Below are positions 9,390 through 18,155 of a stretch of DNA of 64,000 nucleotides, one piece after another. Within the stretch, counting starts at the first letter, position 1, and each line of letters begins with the position of its first letter. Source of the stretch: Vreelandella boliviensis LC1 (GTDB taxonomy: Bacteria; Pseudomonadota; Gammaproteobacteria; Pseudomonadales; Halomonadaceae); NCBI RefSeq assembly GCF_000236035.1, contig NZ_JH393258.1, positions 649,065-713,064 on the forward strand, written 5' to 3'. The notes under the pieces were generated by a model, which did no database searches, was not told the DNA's origin, and was given only the letters and a program-made list of their open reading frames with translations. The translations under genes were made by a program, and so were the position numbers.

Positions 9390-9408
9390 CAGTTGTTACC
9401 TTCAACTG
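9390..9408. promoter_or_regulatory. Inverted repeat between the GlxA-type regulator and the methyltransferase
   Basis: CAGTTG (9390-9395) and CAACTG (9403-9408) form a perfect 6-bp inverted repeat with a 7-nt spacer. It lies 34 bp before the methyltransferase start in a divergent intergenic region. It could be an operator. AraC-type proteins more often use direct repeats, so the link to the neighbouring regulator is weak. Confidence 0.3.
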
Positions 9409-9441
9409 ATACCCTCACACCACACAAGAGAAGCTTAGACC

Positions 9442-10509
9442 ATGTGCGTAGCAACTATCGATCAAAACAAGTTGGAAACCTTTGTCATGCAGGCGGTGGG
9501 CGATCTGTCATCTGCTTATGGCGGTGTTATGGTCAGCCTGGGGAACAAGCTTGGGCTTTACAAAGCAATGGAGAGTGCAGGCCCCATTAGCGCTATAGAA
9601 CTTGCCCAGCGCACCCACTGCGCTGAACGCTATGTCCGGGAGTGGTTAAACTCCCAAGCCGCGGGCGGCTATGTTGCCTACCATGCTATCAGCGATACCT
9701 ACGAACTCCCTCCTGAACAGGCGATGGTGCTGGCAAATGAAGAGAGTCCAGTTTTCATACCCCCCGCATGGCAGGTGCCCGCCTCAATGTGGTTTGACGA
9801 AGAAAAAACTCTTGAGGCATTTCGCACTGGCACCGGCGTGGCATGGGGCGACCATGACAGCCGCCTTCAGTGCGGCGTCGCGGCCTTTTACCGTAACGGT
9901 TATCGCAGCAGCCTGGTACCTGAATGGCTGCCCGCCCTAGAAGGCGTCATTGACAAGCTTGAAGCCGGTATCACGGTTGCCGACGTTGGCTGTGGGTTTG
10001 GCCACTCCACGGTGCTAATGGCTAAGGCCTTTCCGAAATCGCGCTTTTACGGGTTTGATGCCCATGAACCTTCTGTTGGCGAAGCGAGCCGAAATGCCAC
10101 CCATGCTGGCATCGCCGAGCGCGCACACTTTGAAGTGGCACGGGCGGACGATTATCCGAACAGGCAGTACGGGCTGATTTGCTTCTTCGACTGCCTGCAC
10201 GATATGGGCGATCCAGTGGCAGCCGCGAACTATGCCGCCAAAGTGCTGGCTCCCGGCGGTACCGTGTTGTTAGTTGAGCCTTATGCGCAGGACCATCTTG
10301 AACACAACCTGTCGCTGGTAGCGAGAATGTATTACGCAGCGTCCACGACTATTTGTTGTGCTCATGCGATCTCGGAAGGTGGCAAGCAGGTCCTCGGCGC
10401 GCAAGCTGGCGAAGCACGCTTAGCAGCGGTGTTTCGTAAGGCGGGGTTCAGCCATTTCAGGCGCGCAGCTGAGACACCGTTTAATTTGATCCTTGAGGCG
10501 CGCCTTTAA
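9442..10509 (+). CDS. Class I SAM-dependent methyltransferase with N-terminal winged helix
   Basis: A 355-residue protein. The N-terminal part (about 20-95) looks like the winged-helix dimerisation domain of small-molecule methyltransferases of the Rv2258c type (ISAIELAQRTHCAERYVREWL). The Rossmann methyltransferase core (about 170-320) has the SAM motif I VADVGCGFGHSTVLMAKAFP, the acidic FYGFDAHEPSV strand end and the CFFDCLHDMGDP motif IV. The substrate is unknown. It is divergent from a GlxA-type regulator and followed by a hairpin terminator, so it is probably monocistronic. Confidence 0.85.
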   Translation: MCVATIDQNKLETFVMQAVGDLSSAYGGVMVSLGNKLGLYKAMESAGPISAIELAQRTHCAERYVREWLNSQAAGGYVAYHAISDTYELPPEQAMVLANEESPVFIPPAWQVPASMWFDEEKTLEAFRTGTGVAWGDHDSRLQCGVAAFYRNGYRSSLVPEWLPALEGVIDKLEAGITVADVGCGFGHSTVLMAKAFPKSRFYGFDAHEPSVGEASRNATHAGIAERAHFEVARADDYPNRQYGLICFFDCLHDMGDPVAAANYAAKVLAPGGTVLLVEPYAQDHLEHNLSLVARMYYAASTTICCAHAISEGGKQVLGAQAGEARLAAVFRKAGFSHFRRAAETPFNLILEARL

Positions 10510-10545
10510 GGGTAGAGAAGATAAATTGGCTGCGTAAAACGTTAC

Positions 10546-10576
10546 ATAGGGCGCTCCATTAGGAGCACCCTATTTT
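10546..10576 (+). terminator. Hairpin terminator after the methyltransferase gene
   Basis: ATAGGGCGCTCC (10546-10557) pairs with GGAGCACCCTAT (10562-10573), a 12-bp stem with one mismatch. A short T tract (10573-10576) follows. It could also serve the convergent GST gene ending at 10598. Confidence 0.7.
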
Positions 10577-10597
10577 ACAAGCAACACAGATTGAATA

Positions 10598-11233
10598 TCA
10601 GATGGATACAGGCTTCATTTTCTCAGCCAGCTCATCGTCCAACTCATTGGCCCGCTTGGCGGCTGGCCTGCTTTCCATGCGCTCTATGTAATGCTTAAAC
10701 ACCTCGTTCGGCGGGATATTCTTCTGCATTGTCTCCCACCAGAGATAACTGCTAACCAATATATCTGCGGCAGTAAACTGATCGCCGCAGATATAGGTGT
10801 TTTCACTAAGGACTTTTTCAAGCGTATTGATACTGTCTTCCACTTGGCCACAACCGACAGCCTGTGCGTTGCTGCTGTCGATTTTCCAATCGTAGGCCAT
10901 AGCACTGGTGGCCATTTCGAACGGTCCCGCCATAAAAAACAACCAGCGATAGTAGGCTCCGCGTTCGGGAGATTGCGGGGGCGGTGACAGCTTTTTATCT
11001 GGGAACTGATCTGCCAGGTACGCACAAATAGCCGCCACTTCCGTCACCACAGTATTGCCATGCTTAATGGCAGGCACTTTCCCCATGGGGTTGATGGCCA
11101 AGTAGTCCTCGGCTTTCATCTCTGAGCCGTACTCCAGCCCCTTTACCGAATAGGGTATGCCGACTTCTTCCAGCATCCAGCGCACAATTCGCCCACGGGA
11201 CATCGGATGAGTGTAAAACGTTAGCTCTGACAT
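10598..11233 (-). CDS. Glutathione S-transferase family protein
   Basis: A 211-residue protein with an N-terminal thioredoxin-like domain (1-80) and an all-helical C-terminal domain. It carries the SRGRIVRWMLEEVGIPY segment, the cis-Pro loop GKVPAI and the TEVAAICAYLADQFP glutathione-binding region. The residue in the catalytic position near 12-13 is Ser, not Tyr. It probably conjugates or reduces small electrophiles; the substrate is unknown. It is divergent from the WYL regulator, with about 150 bp between the starts. Confidence 0.87.
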   Translation of the reverse strand: MSELTFYTHPMSRGRIVRWMLEEVGIPYSVKGLEYGSEMKAEDYLAINPMGKVPAIKHGNTVVTEVAAICAYLADQFPDKKLSPPPQSPERGAYYRWLFFMAGPFEMATSAMAYDWKIDSSNAQAVGCGQVEDSINTLEKVLSENTYICGDQFTAADILVSSYLWWETMQKNIPPNEVFKHYIERMESRPAAKRANELDDELAEKMKPVSI

Positions 11234-11382
11234 ATTAGGCTCCTTTTTCAGTCAATTTTCCGGTGACATCAGGTACTACCAGGTCAGATTAGTTTGTTAA
11301 TAGGCGAAAATCCGTCCTAAATAAACGCAACAATGCACTTTTTCTGCAAAACTTCAAAAATAACCTCGAGAGGAAGGTGGCA

Positions 11383-12366
11383 ATGGCAGGACCCACGACG
11401 CGTGTGCTTGCTGTGCTTGAGTTGCTACAGGCTAATGGCCAGATGGACGGAGCAGACTTGGCTGAACGCCTGGGCGTGGATCGGCGCACTATAAGGCGTT
11501 ACATTACCGCGCTGGAGGATATGGGTGTGCCGATAGTGACCGAGCAGGGGCGCTACGGCGGCTATCGACTGGTGGCTGGCTTCAAGCTGCCCCCCATGAT
11601 GTTTACCGACGAAGAAGCTTTCGCCGTTTCTCTAGGCTTATTGGCCGCCAGCCAACTGGGACTGACGAATGCAGCGCCTGCCATCGCCAGCGTGCAAGCG
11701 AAGCTCGAGCGGGTGATGCCTGCGAATTTAAAAAGACAAGTACGTAGTATCAGTGAGACCACTCAGGTGTTCTTACCCCGGCGTGAACCCAGCCGTGATG
11801 ACCGTGCACATGAAACACTGACCAAAGCCACTGAAGCTGCACGAAGCGTAGGGCTCACCTACCACTCCCCGCAGTATGGTTCGATTAAACGTCAGGTCGA
11901 CCCCTACGGGCTAGTTTTCCAACAAGGCCGATGGTATGCCGTTGGTTTTTGCCATCTGAGGGGCGCCATGCGCTCGTTTAGGCTGGACCGTATCAGCGGC
12001 ATTCACCTACTAGCCGACACCTTTATACGCCCCACCCACTTCGATGCAGCCGAGTTTTTAAGCGAAAGCCTTATGTCATGGGGCCCAACTCATGAAGTAT
12101 CACTGGTGCTGCACACCGACCATGATTCGGCCGCTTACTTTGAGAACCAATTTTTCTGTACGGGTAAGTTCGAGCAGGTTGAAGGTGGACTACTGCTAAA
12201 TACCCGAACCGACAGCTTCGAGTGGTTTGCCTATTGGCTGGCACAGCTCCCGTTTCGTTTTACCATCCTCAAGCCAGATGGTCTCAAAGAGGCACTACGT
12301 GAGCACGCCAACCAGTTAATAGCCAGTTGCGGGCACTCCTCATCACAACCAATTGATATGCCCTGA
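11383..12366 (+). CDS. YafY-type HTH + WYL domain transcriptional regulator
   Basis: A 327-residue protein. An N-terminal winged HTH (about 5-60, MDGADLAERLGVDRRTIRRY, typical HTH_11) is followed by a WYL domain (about 140-215, VDPYGLVFQQGRWYAVGFC) and a C-terminal extension ending in the FEWFAYWLAQLP-type region. WYL domains bind small ligands or nucleic acid. I chose ATG 11383 because AGGAAGG lies 5 nt upstream (11371-11377); the GTG at 11377 sits inside that site. It is divergent from the GST gene, a plausible target. Confidence 0.85.
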   Translation: MAGPTTRVLAVLELLQANGQMDGADLAERLGVDRRTIRRYITALEDMGVPIVTEQGRYGGYRLVAGFKLPPMMFTDEEAFAVSLGLLAASQLGLTNAAPAIASVQAKLERVMPANLKRQVRSISETTQVFLPRREPSRDDRAHETLTKATEAARSVGLTYHSPQYGSIKRQVDPYGLVFQQGRWYAVGFCHLRGAMRSFRLDRISGIHLLADTFIRPTHFDAAEFLSESLMSWGPTHEVSLVLHTDHDSAAYFENQFFCTGKFEQVEGGLLLNTRTDSFEWFAYWLAQLPFRFTILKPDGLKEALREHANQLIASCGHSSSQPIDMP

Positions 12367-12489
12367 TCCTGGCTAAAACCTTGGTGATAGGATGGGCAAA
12401 CAGTGCTATTCGACTGACGCCAAGATAGGACTTCTTCGCCTCATAGATGCTAGTGTGTTAATCAAACAACTTCGAATACAGACTAACGA

Positions 12490-14010
12490 ATGCAACCTTC
12501 TTTGAGACGCGCACACCGTCTTGCATTGGCGACGATTACCCCGCGAATTTTTGCCTTTTGCCATACCTTCGGGCTAACCGTATGGATCGCCGTCGTAGAA
12601 GGCAGCGGCTGGACGCTTATTCTGCCTGGGATTTTGCTGCTGCTATGGCCCGGAGTCGCCTATGCGCTTGCGGCAAACGCTCAGAACTCCAAGCGTGCCG
12701 AGTTCAGGAACCTCCTCTTCGACAGCCTGTTGTTTGGTTTTTGGTGTAGCGTACTGGATTTTTACGTTTTGGCCACCATCACCATCGGGCTTGCCTGTTT
12801 GATGAACAATTTAGTGGTCGGCGGACTGGGAAAGATGCTTGTTTCAGCTGTACTTTTTATCATCGCGGCCATGATTGGAAGTGTCCTAACAGGATTCACT
12901 TTTCGCCCCTATGTGAGCAACAATTTAGACATCTACCAATGGGCGGGGGCAGTGGTCTATTTTCTAACCATCGGTCGCGTAACTTACAGTCAGAATCGTC
13001 AGATCGGCCACAGCATTAGCGAGATTAAGTTTCAGAACCGAGTCTTTCACGCCCTACTTGATCTAGGAGCAGTCGCAAATCGCGCGACCAATATCCATTC
13101 CCTGCTGGATGACTCTTTAAACCACCTACATACTCATTTCCCCGACTACGGCTTTGCCGTTTTTCTCCTGGAACGGCAACGCTCTGAAGTAACACGCTAC
13201 GCGGCTGTTGCGGGGCTAAGCCCAAAGGATGAACAACGCCTAAAGCCCCTATTGTCCAGCGTTCATGAGCAAAGAGAGCATCCGGTCAAACTGCCACAAA
13301 CAGAGCAAGGTGAGAATCTATATATTACGCCCATGGGGGGCCGTTTAAGCTTGTACGAAGGTTGGCTGTTCTTGCAAGCTCCCAACCGAGACGATGGCTT
13401 GGAGCAAATACTGTCGCTATTTGCCGACCAACTGGCGACCGCTACCGAAAATAAATTGCTGCATTTGGAACTGAAGAAAACCGCTGAGCGTGACGGGCTC
13501 ACTGGCCTTTATAATCGAGGCTTCTTGGAATCTGCACTGCAGATGAGCATTCAGGGCAAAGCACAGACGCCAAGCCTGGATTTTGCTGTACTGATGATGG
13601 ATGTCGACAGACTCAAGGAAGTGAACGACCAATATGGCCATGTCGCAGGCGACCAACTAATTGCCAGCGTTGCCCAGTACCTGCAACTTCATTGCAGAGG
13701 CAGTGACGTACTGGCACGCTACGGTGGCGACGAATTCGTCATTCTGTTTCCCTCTGCCGATCTGACAGCAGCCAAGCGGATGGCCAGTCTGATCAGGGAA
13801 AATCTGCCCGACCAGCGCTGCATCATCGACACTGCTAGCGGCGAACGCGAAGAACTGGCGCTTCATGTAAGCTTGGGATTCGCCAGCTCCAGCGAAGCGC
13901 CTGCCCCGCAGGTGTTTGCTCTGGCAGATGAGCGCATGTACGAAGACAAAAGTCATCGCCGCAAACCAAATACAGGTGAGCCAGGCACAACGAGCAAGCC
14001 CTCCTTATAG
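12490..14010 (+). CDS. Diguanylate cyclase with MASE2-like membrane sensor and GAF-like domain
   Basis: A 506-residue protein. The N-terminus (about 15-170) has several membrane helices, and its RIFAFCHTFGL...LLLWPGVAYALAA pattern resembles the MASE2 sensor of AdrA/DgcC. A GAF-like segment (about 180-320) follows, then a GGDEF domain (about 335-490). The active loop is GGDEF near residue 412, with an RGSD I-site five residues earlier, so the enzyme should be active and feedback-inhibited. The C-terminal signature is slightly degenerate (ADERMYEDKSHRRK instead of the usual ADxALYxAKxxGRN). It ends 11 bp from the convergent bluB gene. Confidence 0.85.
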   Translation: MQPSLRRAHRLALATITPRIFAFCHTFGLTVWIAVVEGSGWTLILPGILLLLWPGVAYALAANAQNSKRAEFRNLLFDSLLFGFWCSVLDFYVLATITIGLACLMNNLVVGGLGKMLVSAVLFIIAAMIGSVLTGFTFRPYVSNNLDIYQWAGAVVYFLTIGRVTYSQNRQIGHSISEIKFQNRVFHALLDLGAVANRATNIHSLLDDSLNHLHTHFPDYGFAVFLLERQRSEVTRYAAVAGLSPKDEQRLKPLLSSVHEQREHPVKLPQTEQGENLYITPMGGRLSLYEGWLFLQAPNRDDGLEQILSLFADQLATATENKLLHLELKKTAERDGLTGLYNRGFLESALQMSIQGKAQTPSLDFAVLMMDVDRLKEVNDQYGHVAGDQLIASVAQYLQLHCRGSDVLARYGGDEFVILFPSADLTAAKRMASLIRENLPDQRCIIDTASGEREELALHVSLGFASSSEAPAPQVFALADERMYEDKSHRRKPNTGEPGTTSKPSL

Positions 14011-14021
14011 AAGTTTTCTCA

Positions 14022-14696
14022 TCAACCACTGTCCAGCGGTTGCCCCCACTTATCACCATGCACGAGTTCACTTAATGGCAGACGGGAGCGCCAGCCTTTG
14101 GCTTCAAGCTCCGGCTGATCTAAAAACTCGCTCACATAGCCAAGGCAGAGATACGCCAGCGGATAAACGTGCTCAGGCAGGTTCAGCGCTGTACTTAGCT
14201 GCTCCTGGTCGAGAATGCTCACCCAACCAACGCCGATGCCTTCCACTCGTGCTGCCAGCCAGAGGTTTTGCACTGCTAAACAGGTGCTGAAAAGGTCGGT
14301 ATCGACAATGCTATTGCGGCCCAGCACATGGGGGCCGCCCCGGCTTCGGTCGCAGGTAATGCAGAGATTAAGCGGGCTTTCCATAATCCCTTGCAGCTTA
14401 AGGCTGCGATAATGCGCTTGGAGCTCGCCTTCAAAGCGCTTGGCGGCTTTCTGGTTCTCCTGCTCGAACATCGCCAGCACCGTTTCCCTGACGTCGCGGC
14501 TTTCAATCACGATGAAATCCCAGGGCTGCATAAACCCCACCGAGGGCGCATGGTGTGCAGCCTCCAGCAGGCGGGTCAGCACTTCAGGGGGAATCCGGTC
14601 AGGTAGAAACTGCGAGCGCACATCGCGCCGCTCAAAGATGGCGCGGTAGAGCCCACGCCGCTCAGCATCGGAAAAACGGTGGTTCGAGGTGGTCAT
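14022..14696 (-). CDS. bluB: 5,6-dimethylbenzimidazole synthase (BluB)
   Basis: A 224-residue flavin-dependent nitroreductase-fold enzyme. BluB cleaves reduced FMN with O2 to make 5,6-dimethylbenzimidazole, the lower ligand of cobalamin. Typical segments are FERRDVRSQFLPDRIPPE, HHAPSVGFMQPWDF, the CITCDRSRGGPHVLGR loop and the VGWVSILD region. No other cobalamin gene is nearby, so it probably works with corrinoid salvage or a pathway encoded elsewhere. Related nitroreductases are the alternative, but the family-specific loops favour BluB. Confidence 0.88.
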   Translation of the reverse strand: MTTSNHRFSDAERRGLYRAIFERRDVRSQFLPDRIPPEVLTRLLEAAHHAPSVGFMQPWDFIVIESRDVRETVLAMFEQENQKAAKRFEGELQAHYRSLKLQGIMESPLNLCITCDRSRGGPHVLGRNSIVDTDLFSTCLAVQNLWLAARVEGIGVGWVSILDQEQLSTALNLPEHVYPLAYLCLGYVSEFLDQPELEAKGWRSRLPLSELVHGDKWGQPLDSG

Positions 14697-14754
14697 TGCG
14701 CTGCTCGGGCCTTTTGCTGATCAATTGTGTCGACAGTGAAGAGTCTACACGAGC

Positions 14755-15510
14755 TCAGCCCAGCCGCCATCGCAGCGGGGCAGTCTGTCTTAAAATGCCG
14801 TCATCGTCCCAGTCACCCCATCCTGTAAAGGGGATTGGCAGTTCGCTATCCAAGTTCCTCAGACGAGATGACCAGGCCGCTTTGCAGTCCTCTAGGTGAC
14901 CAATGATGTTAGCCTCCGCTTGATAGCGAATACCGCCCCCCTGAATGCCGTAGCTCACCTGAGGCGCTAACACGTCAAAGCCAACGTAGTATAACGATGC
15001 GTGCATGGGCCAAAGCCAGTGCACCATATTGCCGGCACGGCCAAAAGGCTGAAACGCCTTCTCCGGCGAGCCCGTGGTGACTGATAGCATCGCCTGCTTA
15101 CCGCGATAGTAGCCCTGGTCGTAACGCATACGGCTTGTGTAGCGCCCGCCATACACCAACACCCGATCAAACCAGCCTTTTAGAATGGCAGGCTGGCCGT
15201 GCCACCATAAAGGGAACTGGAAGATCACCAAGTCAGCCCACTCAAGCCGCGCCAACTCCCGCTGAACGTCCTGCGGTAATGTGTTTTGCTGGAAGTGAGC
15301 GCGCTGCTCATTGAGGGGATAAAAGTAGTCCACATCAACGGCTTGATGCGGATAGTGCGCAGCACGCTCCACCGGATCAAACTGCTCTGCATAGAGATCA
15401 TCCACCTCGACTGTATGCCCCGCGTCCACAAGCTGTTTTACCGCCACATCCACTAAGCCACTATTAAACGACCTGCGTTCTGGATGAGCCAGGACGATCA
15501 ACACATTCAT
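14755..15510 (-). CDS. NAD(P)H:quinone oxidoreductase, flavodoxin-fold (NQO1/KefF type)
   Basis: A 251-residue flavodoxin-like protein. It starts MNVLIVLAHPERRSFN (FMN/FAD phosphate loop), followed by WADLVIFQFPLWWHGQPAILKGWFDRV and a YSVTTG-like loop (LSVTTGSPEKAF). The family reduces quinones by two electrons to limit oxidative stress. A LysR gene lies divergently 88 bp away and probably regulates it. Confidence 0.87.
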   Translation of the reverse strand: MNVLIVLAHPERRSFNSGLVDVAVKQLVDAGHTVEVDDLYAEQFDPVERAAHYPHQAVDVDYFYPLNEQRAHFQQNTLPQDVQRELARLEWADLVIFQFPLWWHGQPAILKGWFDRVLVYGGRYTSRMRYDQGYYRGKQAMLSVTTGSPEKAFQPFGRAGNMVHWLWPMHASLYYVGFDVLAPQVSYGIQGGGIRYQAEANIIGHLEDCKAAWSSRLRNLDSELPIPFTGWGDWDDDGILRQTAPLRWRLG

Positions 15511-15598
15511 ACTGCGCCTCCCCTATCGATTGGTTTGATGACAGGCTAACCTGTTCATATATGTCATAACACTGGCTAAAAATGAGAACCTGGCTTGC

Positions 15599-16468
15599 AT
15601 GAATGAACAGCAGATAAGATGGGACGACGTACAAATTGTGCTAGCGATTGCCCAGGCGGGCTCGCTATCCGGTGCCAGCCGAGCGCTGCGTATCAGCCAT
15701 GCGACTGTCTTTAGACGTTTAAGTGAGATGGAGCGAGGACTTGGCGTGAGCCTTTTTGAGCGCAGCCGCACAGGCTATACGCCTACCTTGGCAGGGGACG
15801 ATCTGGCGGCTTCAGCCAGGCGCGTACAGAGCGAAATCAACAGCGCTGAGCGGCGCATTATTGGGCAGGATTTAACCCTCACCGGTAGCCTGCGCATCAC
15901 CACCACCGACACACTTTTCGCGGGGCTGCTTTCGCCGCTACTGGCAGGCTTTCGCCAGCGCTATCCGGATATCACGCTGGAAGTGGTTATCTCCAATCAG
16001 TTGCAGAGCCTGTCGCGACGGGAGGCCGATATAGCAATCAGGCCTACTCGTAAACCACCCGAAACCCTGGTCGGTCGCAAGATAAGCGATATCACTCAGG
16101 CAATTTATGGACAAAAAACGCTTTGGCAAAACACTCCTCTGCCGCTAGAGCCATCGTCACTGCCATCAGAAAGTTGGATCGGACCAGACATTCACCTGGG
16201 CGACGCAACGCTTGAAAAGTGGATGATGGATAAAAACGCCGCCTACCGGCTGGATAGCATGCTGGGCATGCAATCAGCAGTGCGCCATGGGGCAGGTATT
16301 GCGGTGCTGCCCTGTTACCTCGGCGATGGAGATAAAGCACTGTTACGCCTAAGCAATCCTATTGAGGAATTAACCACTCAACTCTGGCTGCTCACCCACC
16401 CGGATCTGCGCCATGTGGCCAGAGTACGCGCGTTTATGGAGGCGATGACGGAGGGCATTCGCAGATAG
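15599..16468 (+). CDS. LysR family transcriptional regulator
   Basis: A 289-residue protein with an N-terminal winged HTH (about 10-65, AGSLSGASRALRISHATVFR) and a C-terminal effector-binding domain (about 95-285). The SHATVFRRLSEMERGLG helix is unusual in having ATVFR where most LysR proteins have AVSR. It is divergent from the quinone reductase at 14755-15510, the most likely target. No clear Shine-Dalgarno precedes ATG 15599. Confidence 0.88.
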   Translation: MNEQQIRWDDVQIVLAIAQAGSLSGASRALRISHATVFRRLSEMERGLGVSLFERSRTGYTPTLAGDDLAASARRVQSEINSAERRIIGQDLTLTGSLRITTTDTLFAGLLSPLLAGFRQRYPDITLEVVISNQLQSLSRREADIAIRPTRKPPETLVGRKISDITQAIYGQKTLWQNTPLPLEPSSLPSESWIGPDIHLGDATLEKWMMDKNAAYRLDSMLGMQSAVRHGAGIAVLPCYLGDGDKALLRLSNPIEELTTQLWLLTHPDLRHVARVRAFMEAMTEGIRR

Positions 16469-16536
16469 TGATCGCTCCTCCGATGTTAAATACGCAAATT
16501 AATATAGTGGCTCGCATGCCGTTTCGGGCCATCCCC

Positions 16537-17022
16537 CTAGTGCTCAAACCCCGCTAAAAACTGCTTTAGCAGATCATCAAGCTGCGCCTGCTGCTCTTTA
16601 CTCAGGCCACTCACCAGCTGCGCCTGGGTTTCTACATGGGCGGCCACCGCTTCGTCGATTAAATCGAACCCACGTTGGGAAAGAGAGATTAAAAAACCGC
16701 GACCATCATTGGGGTTTTTGACCCGCTCAATCAACCCCGCCTTTTCCAGCTGATTGATACGGTGAGTCATGGTGCCCGAGGTCACCATGGTGGATGCCAT
16801 CAAATCCCCCGGCGATAGCGCGTAAGGCTCCCCTTCTCGGCGAAGAGTCGCCAGAACGTCAAAGCTGGCGTCCGTCAGGCCGTATTCCGCCCAGGTCTTC
16901 TCCATTGCGCGCATTAAAGTGTGGTTCAGCCGTTTGACCCGCCCGATGGTACCCATCGGCACAACGTCAAGATCAGGCCTTTCCTGCCGCCACTGTTTGA
17001 GAATGTTGTCTACATGATCCAT
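16537..17022 (-). CDS. MarR family transcriptional regulator
   Basis: A 161-residue protein with the MarR winged helix fold: dimerisation helices at both ends and the DNA-binding core around YALSPGDLMASTMVTSGTMTHRINQLEKAGLIERVKNPNDGRG, including the DGRG wing. It is divergent from an EamA transporter at 17106. Two 12-bp palindromes lie between them, the first 24 bp before this start codon, so autoregulation and control of the transporter are likely. Confidence 0.9.
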   Translation of the reverse strand: MDHVDNILKQWRQERPDLDVVPMGTIGRVKRLNHTLMRAMEKTWAEYGLTDASFDVLATLRREGEPYALSPGDLMASTMVTSGTMTHRINQLEKAGLIERVKNPNDGRGFLISLSQRGFDLIDEAVAAHVETQAQLVSGLSKEQQAQLDDLLKQFLAGFEH

Positions 17023-17045
17023 AGCAGTATTCTGCGCCTAATTAG

Positions 17046-17057
17046 CTTGACGTCAAG
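17046..17057. promoter_or_regulatory. Palindromic operator 1 (MarR/EamA intergenic)
   Basis: Perfect 12-bp palindrome CTTGACGTCAAG. It shares CTTGA/TCAAG half-sites with the second palindrome 27 bp away. The position between divergent marR and eamA starts fits a MarR dimer site. Confidence 0.7.
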
Positions 17058-17072
17058 ATTAACCACACATAC

Positions 17073-17084
17073 CTTGATATCAAG
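17073..17084. promoter_or_regulatory. Palindromic operator 2 (MarR/EamA intergenic)
   Basis: Perfect 12-bp palindrome CTTGATATCAAG, 22 bp before the transporter ATG, differing from operator 1 only in the two central pairs. A repressor bound here would overlap the transporter promoter or leader. Confidence 0.7.
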
Positions 17085-17105
17085 ATATTTTCAAAAACGG
17101 TACGA

Positions 17106-18074
17106 ATGAGAACTTCGCCAATGACGTTATCAAGCACTGCCCGCACAACACACTCACGCAAAAGCGCTTGGCTTGCCCCACTGGTATACCTGCTAGCCGG
17201 TGGCGCCTTGCTGGGTCTATCGACTAATTTGGCGAAACTTGCCGGTGATATTCAACTGTCAGCGCTCGCTTTTCTGTTCTGGTCGATTTCAGGGGCGGCA
17301 CTCATTTTGCTGGTTCTTGCCGCCTTCCGCCGTAATCTACCGCCAGTTAACCGTCGCACCGTTGAGTATTACGCTATGTCAGGGCTGCTGGGAGTGGCGG
17401 GGGCCAACTTACTGTTTTTTTCTGCCATCCCCCATGTAGGTGCTGGGTTCGTGGCATTAATTATCACCCTGCCACCGCTACTCACCTACGTCGGCGCACT
17501 AGCGTTAAACATGGAGCGGTTCCAGGTGTTGCGTGCGGTAGGGGTAATATCAGCTCTAGTGGGGGCCGTTACCCTGGCCTTCCATAAGCTTTCTGCTCCG
17601 GATGCCGATTATCTCTGGATTCTCCTCGCTTTAATCGGCCCGGTACTGCTGGCCATCGGCAATCTTTACAGAACCTTGCGCTGGCCAGAAGGCGTATCCA
17701 GCGATGCGCTGGCGCCGGGGATGCTCATCGCCGCCGCCGTCATTCTACTCAGCGTGGGTTTTCTGCCGGGCTTCTCACTGAACGTTTCAACGGACCGCTC
17801 TCTGCCAATCATGCTGATTGCCGTTCAAGCAATGGTCTTTGCAGGCCAGTTCTTGCTGCTCTTCCTATTGCAAAAAAGTGGCGGCCCGGTGTTTCTGAGT
17901 CTACTGGGTTCCGTCGGCGCCGTGGTGGGCATCCCCGTCGCCATACTACTGCAGGGAGAAACCGCCCCCGAGGGCTTACTACTAGGCACCCTATTCATTG
18001 GTGTCGGCATTGCCCTGCTGAATATTGGCAAAGCCAAACAATATCCAAATACACCAGTCCAAAAAGGGGGATAA
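17106..18074 (+). CDS. EamA/DMT family transporter
   Basis: A 322-residue protein with about ten membrane helices in two EamA repeats (about 20-150 and 165-310), the drug/metabolite transporter architecture. The first repeat starts at APLVYLLAGGALLGLSTNLAKLA. It probably exports a metabolite or toxicant; the substrate is unknown. The divergent MarR gene and twin palindromes suggest inducible expression. ATG 17106 is the first start; Met6 (17121) is an alternative. Confidence 0.85.
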   Translation: MRTSPMTLSSTARTTHSRKSAWLAPLVYLLAGGALLGLSTNLAKLAGDIQLSALAFLFWSISGAALILLVLAAFRRNLPPVNRRTVEYYAMSGLLGVAGANLLFFSAIPHVGAGFVALIITLPPLLTYVGALALNMERFQVLRAVGVISALVGAVTLAFHKLSAPDADYLWILLALIGPVLLAIGNLYRTLRWPEGVSSDALAPGMLIAAAVILLSVGFLPGFSLNVSTDRSLPIMLIAVQAMVFAGQFLLLFLLQKSGGPVFLSLLGSVGAVVGIPVAILLQGETAPEGLLLGTLFIGVGIALLNIGKAKQYPNTPVQKGG

Positions 18075-18155
18075 AAATCAAGGTAGTGCGCCGCATAGAG
18101 GCGTTCAGAAGAAGCCTTTAACCGAACCTGATTTCATTATTGGTTGAAGCCAGGG

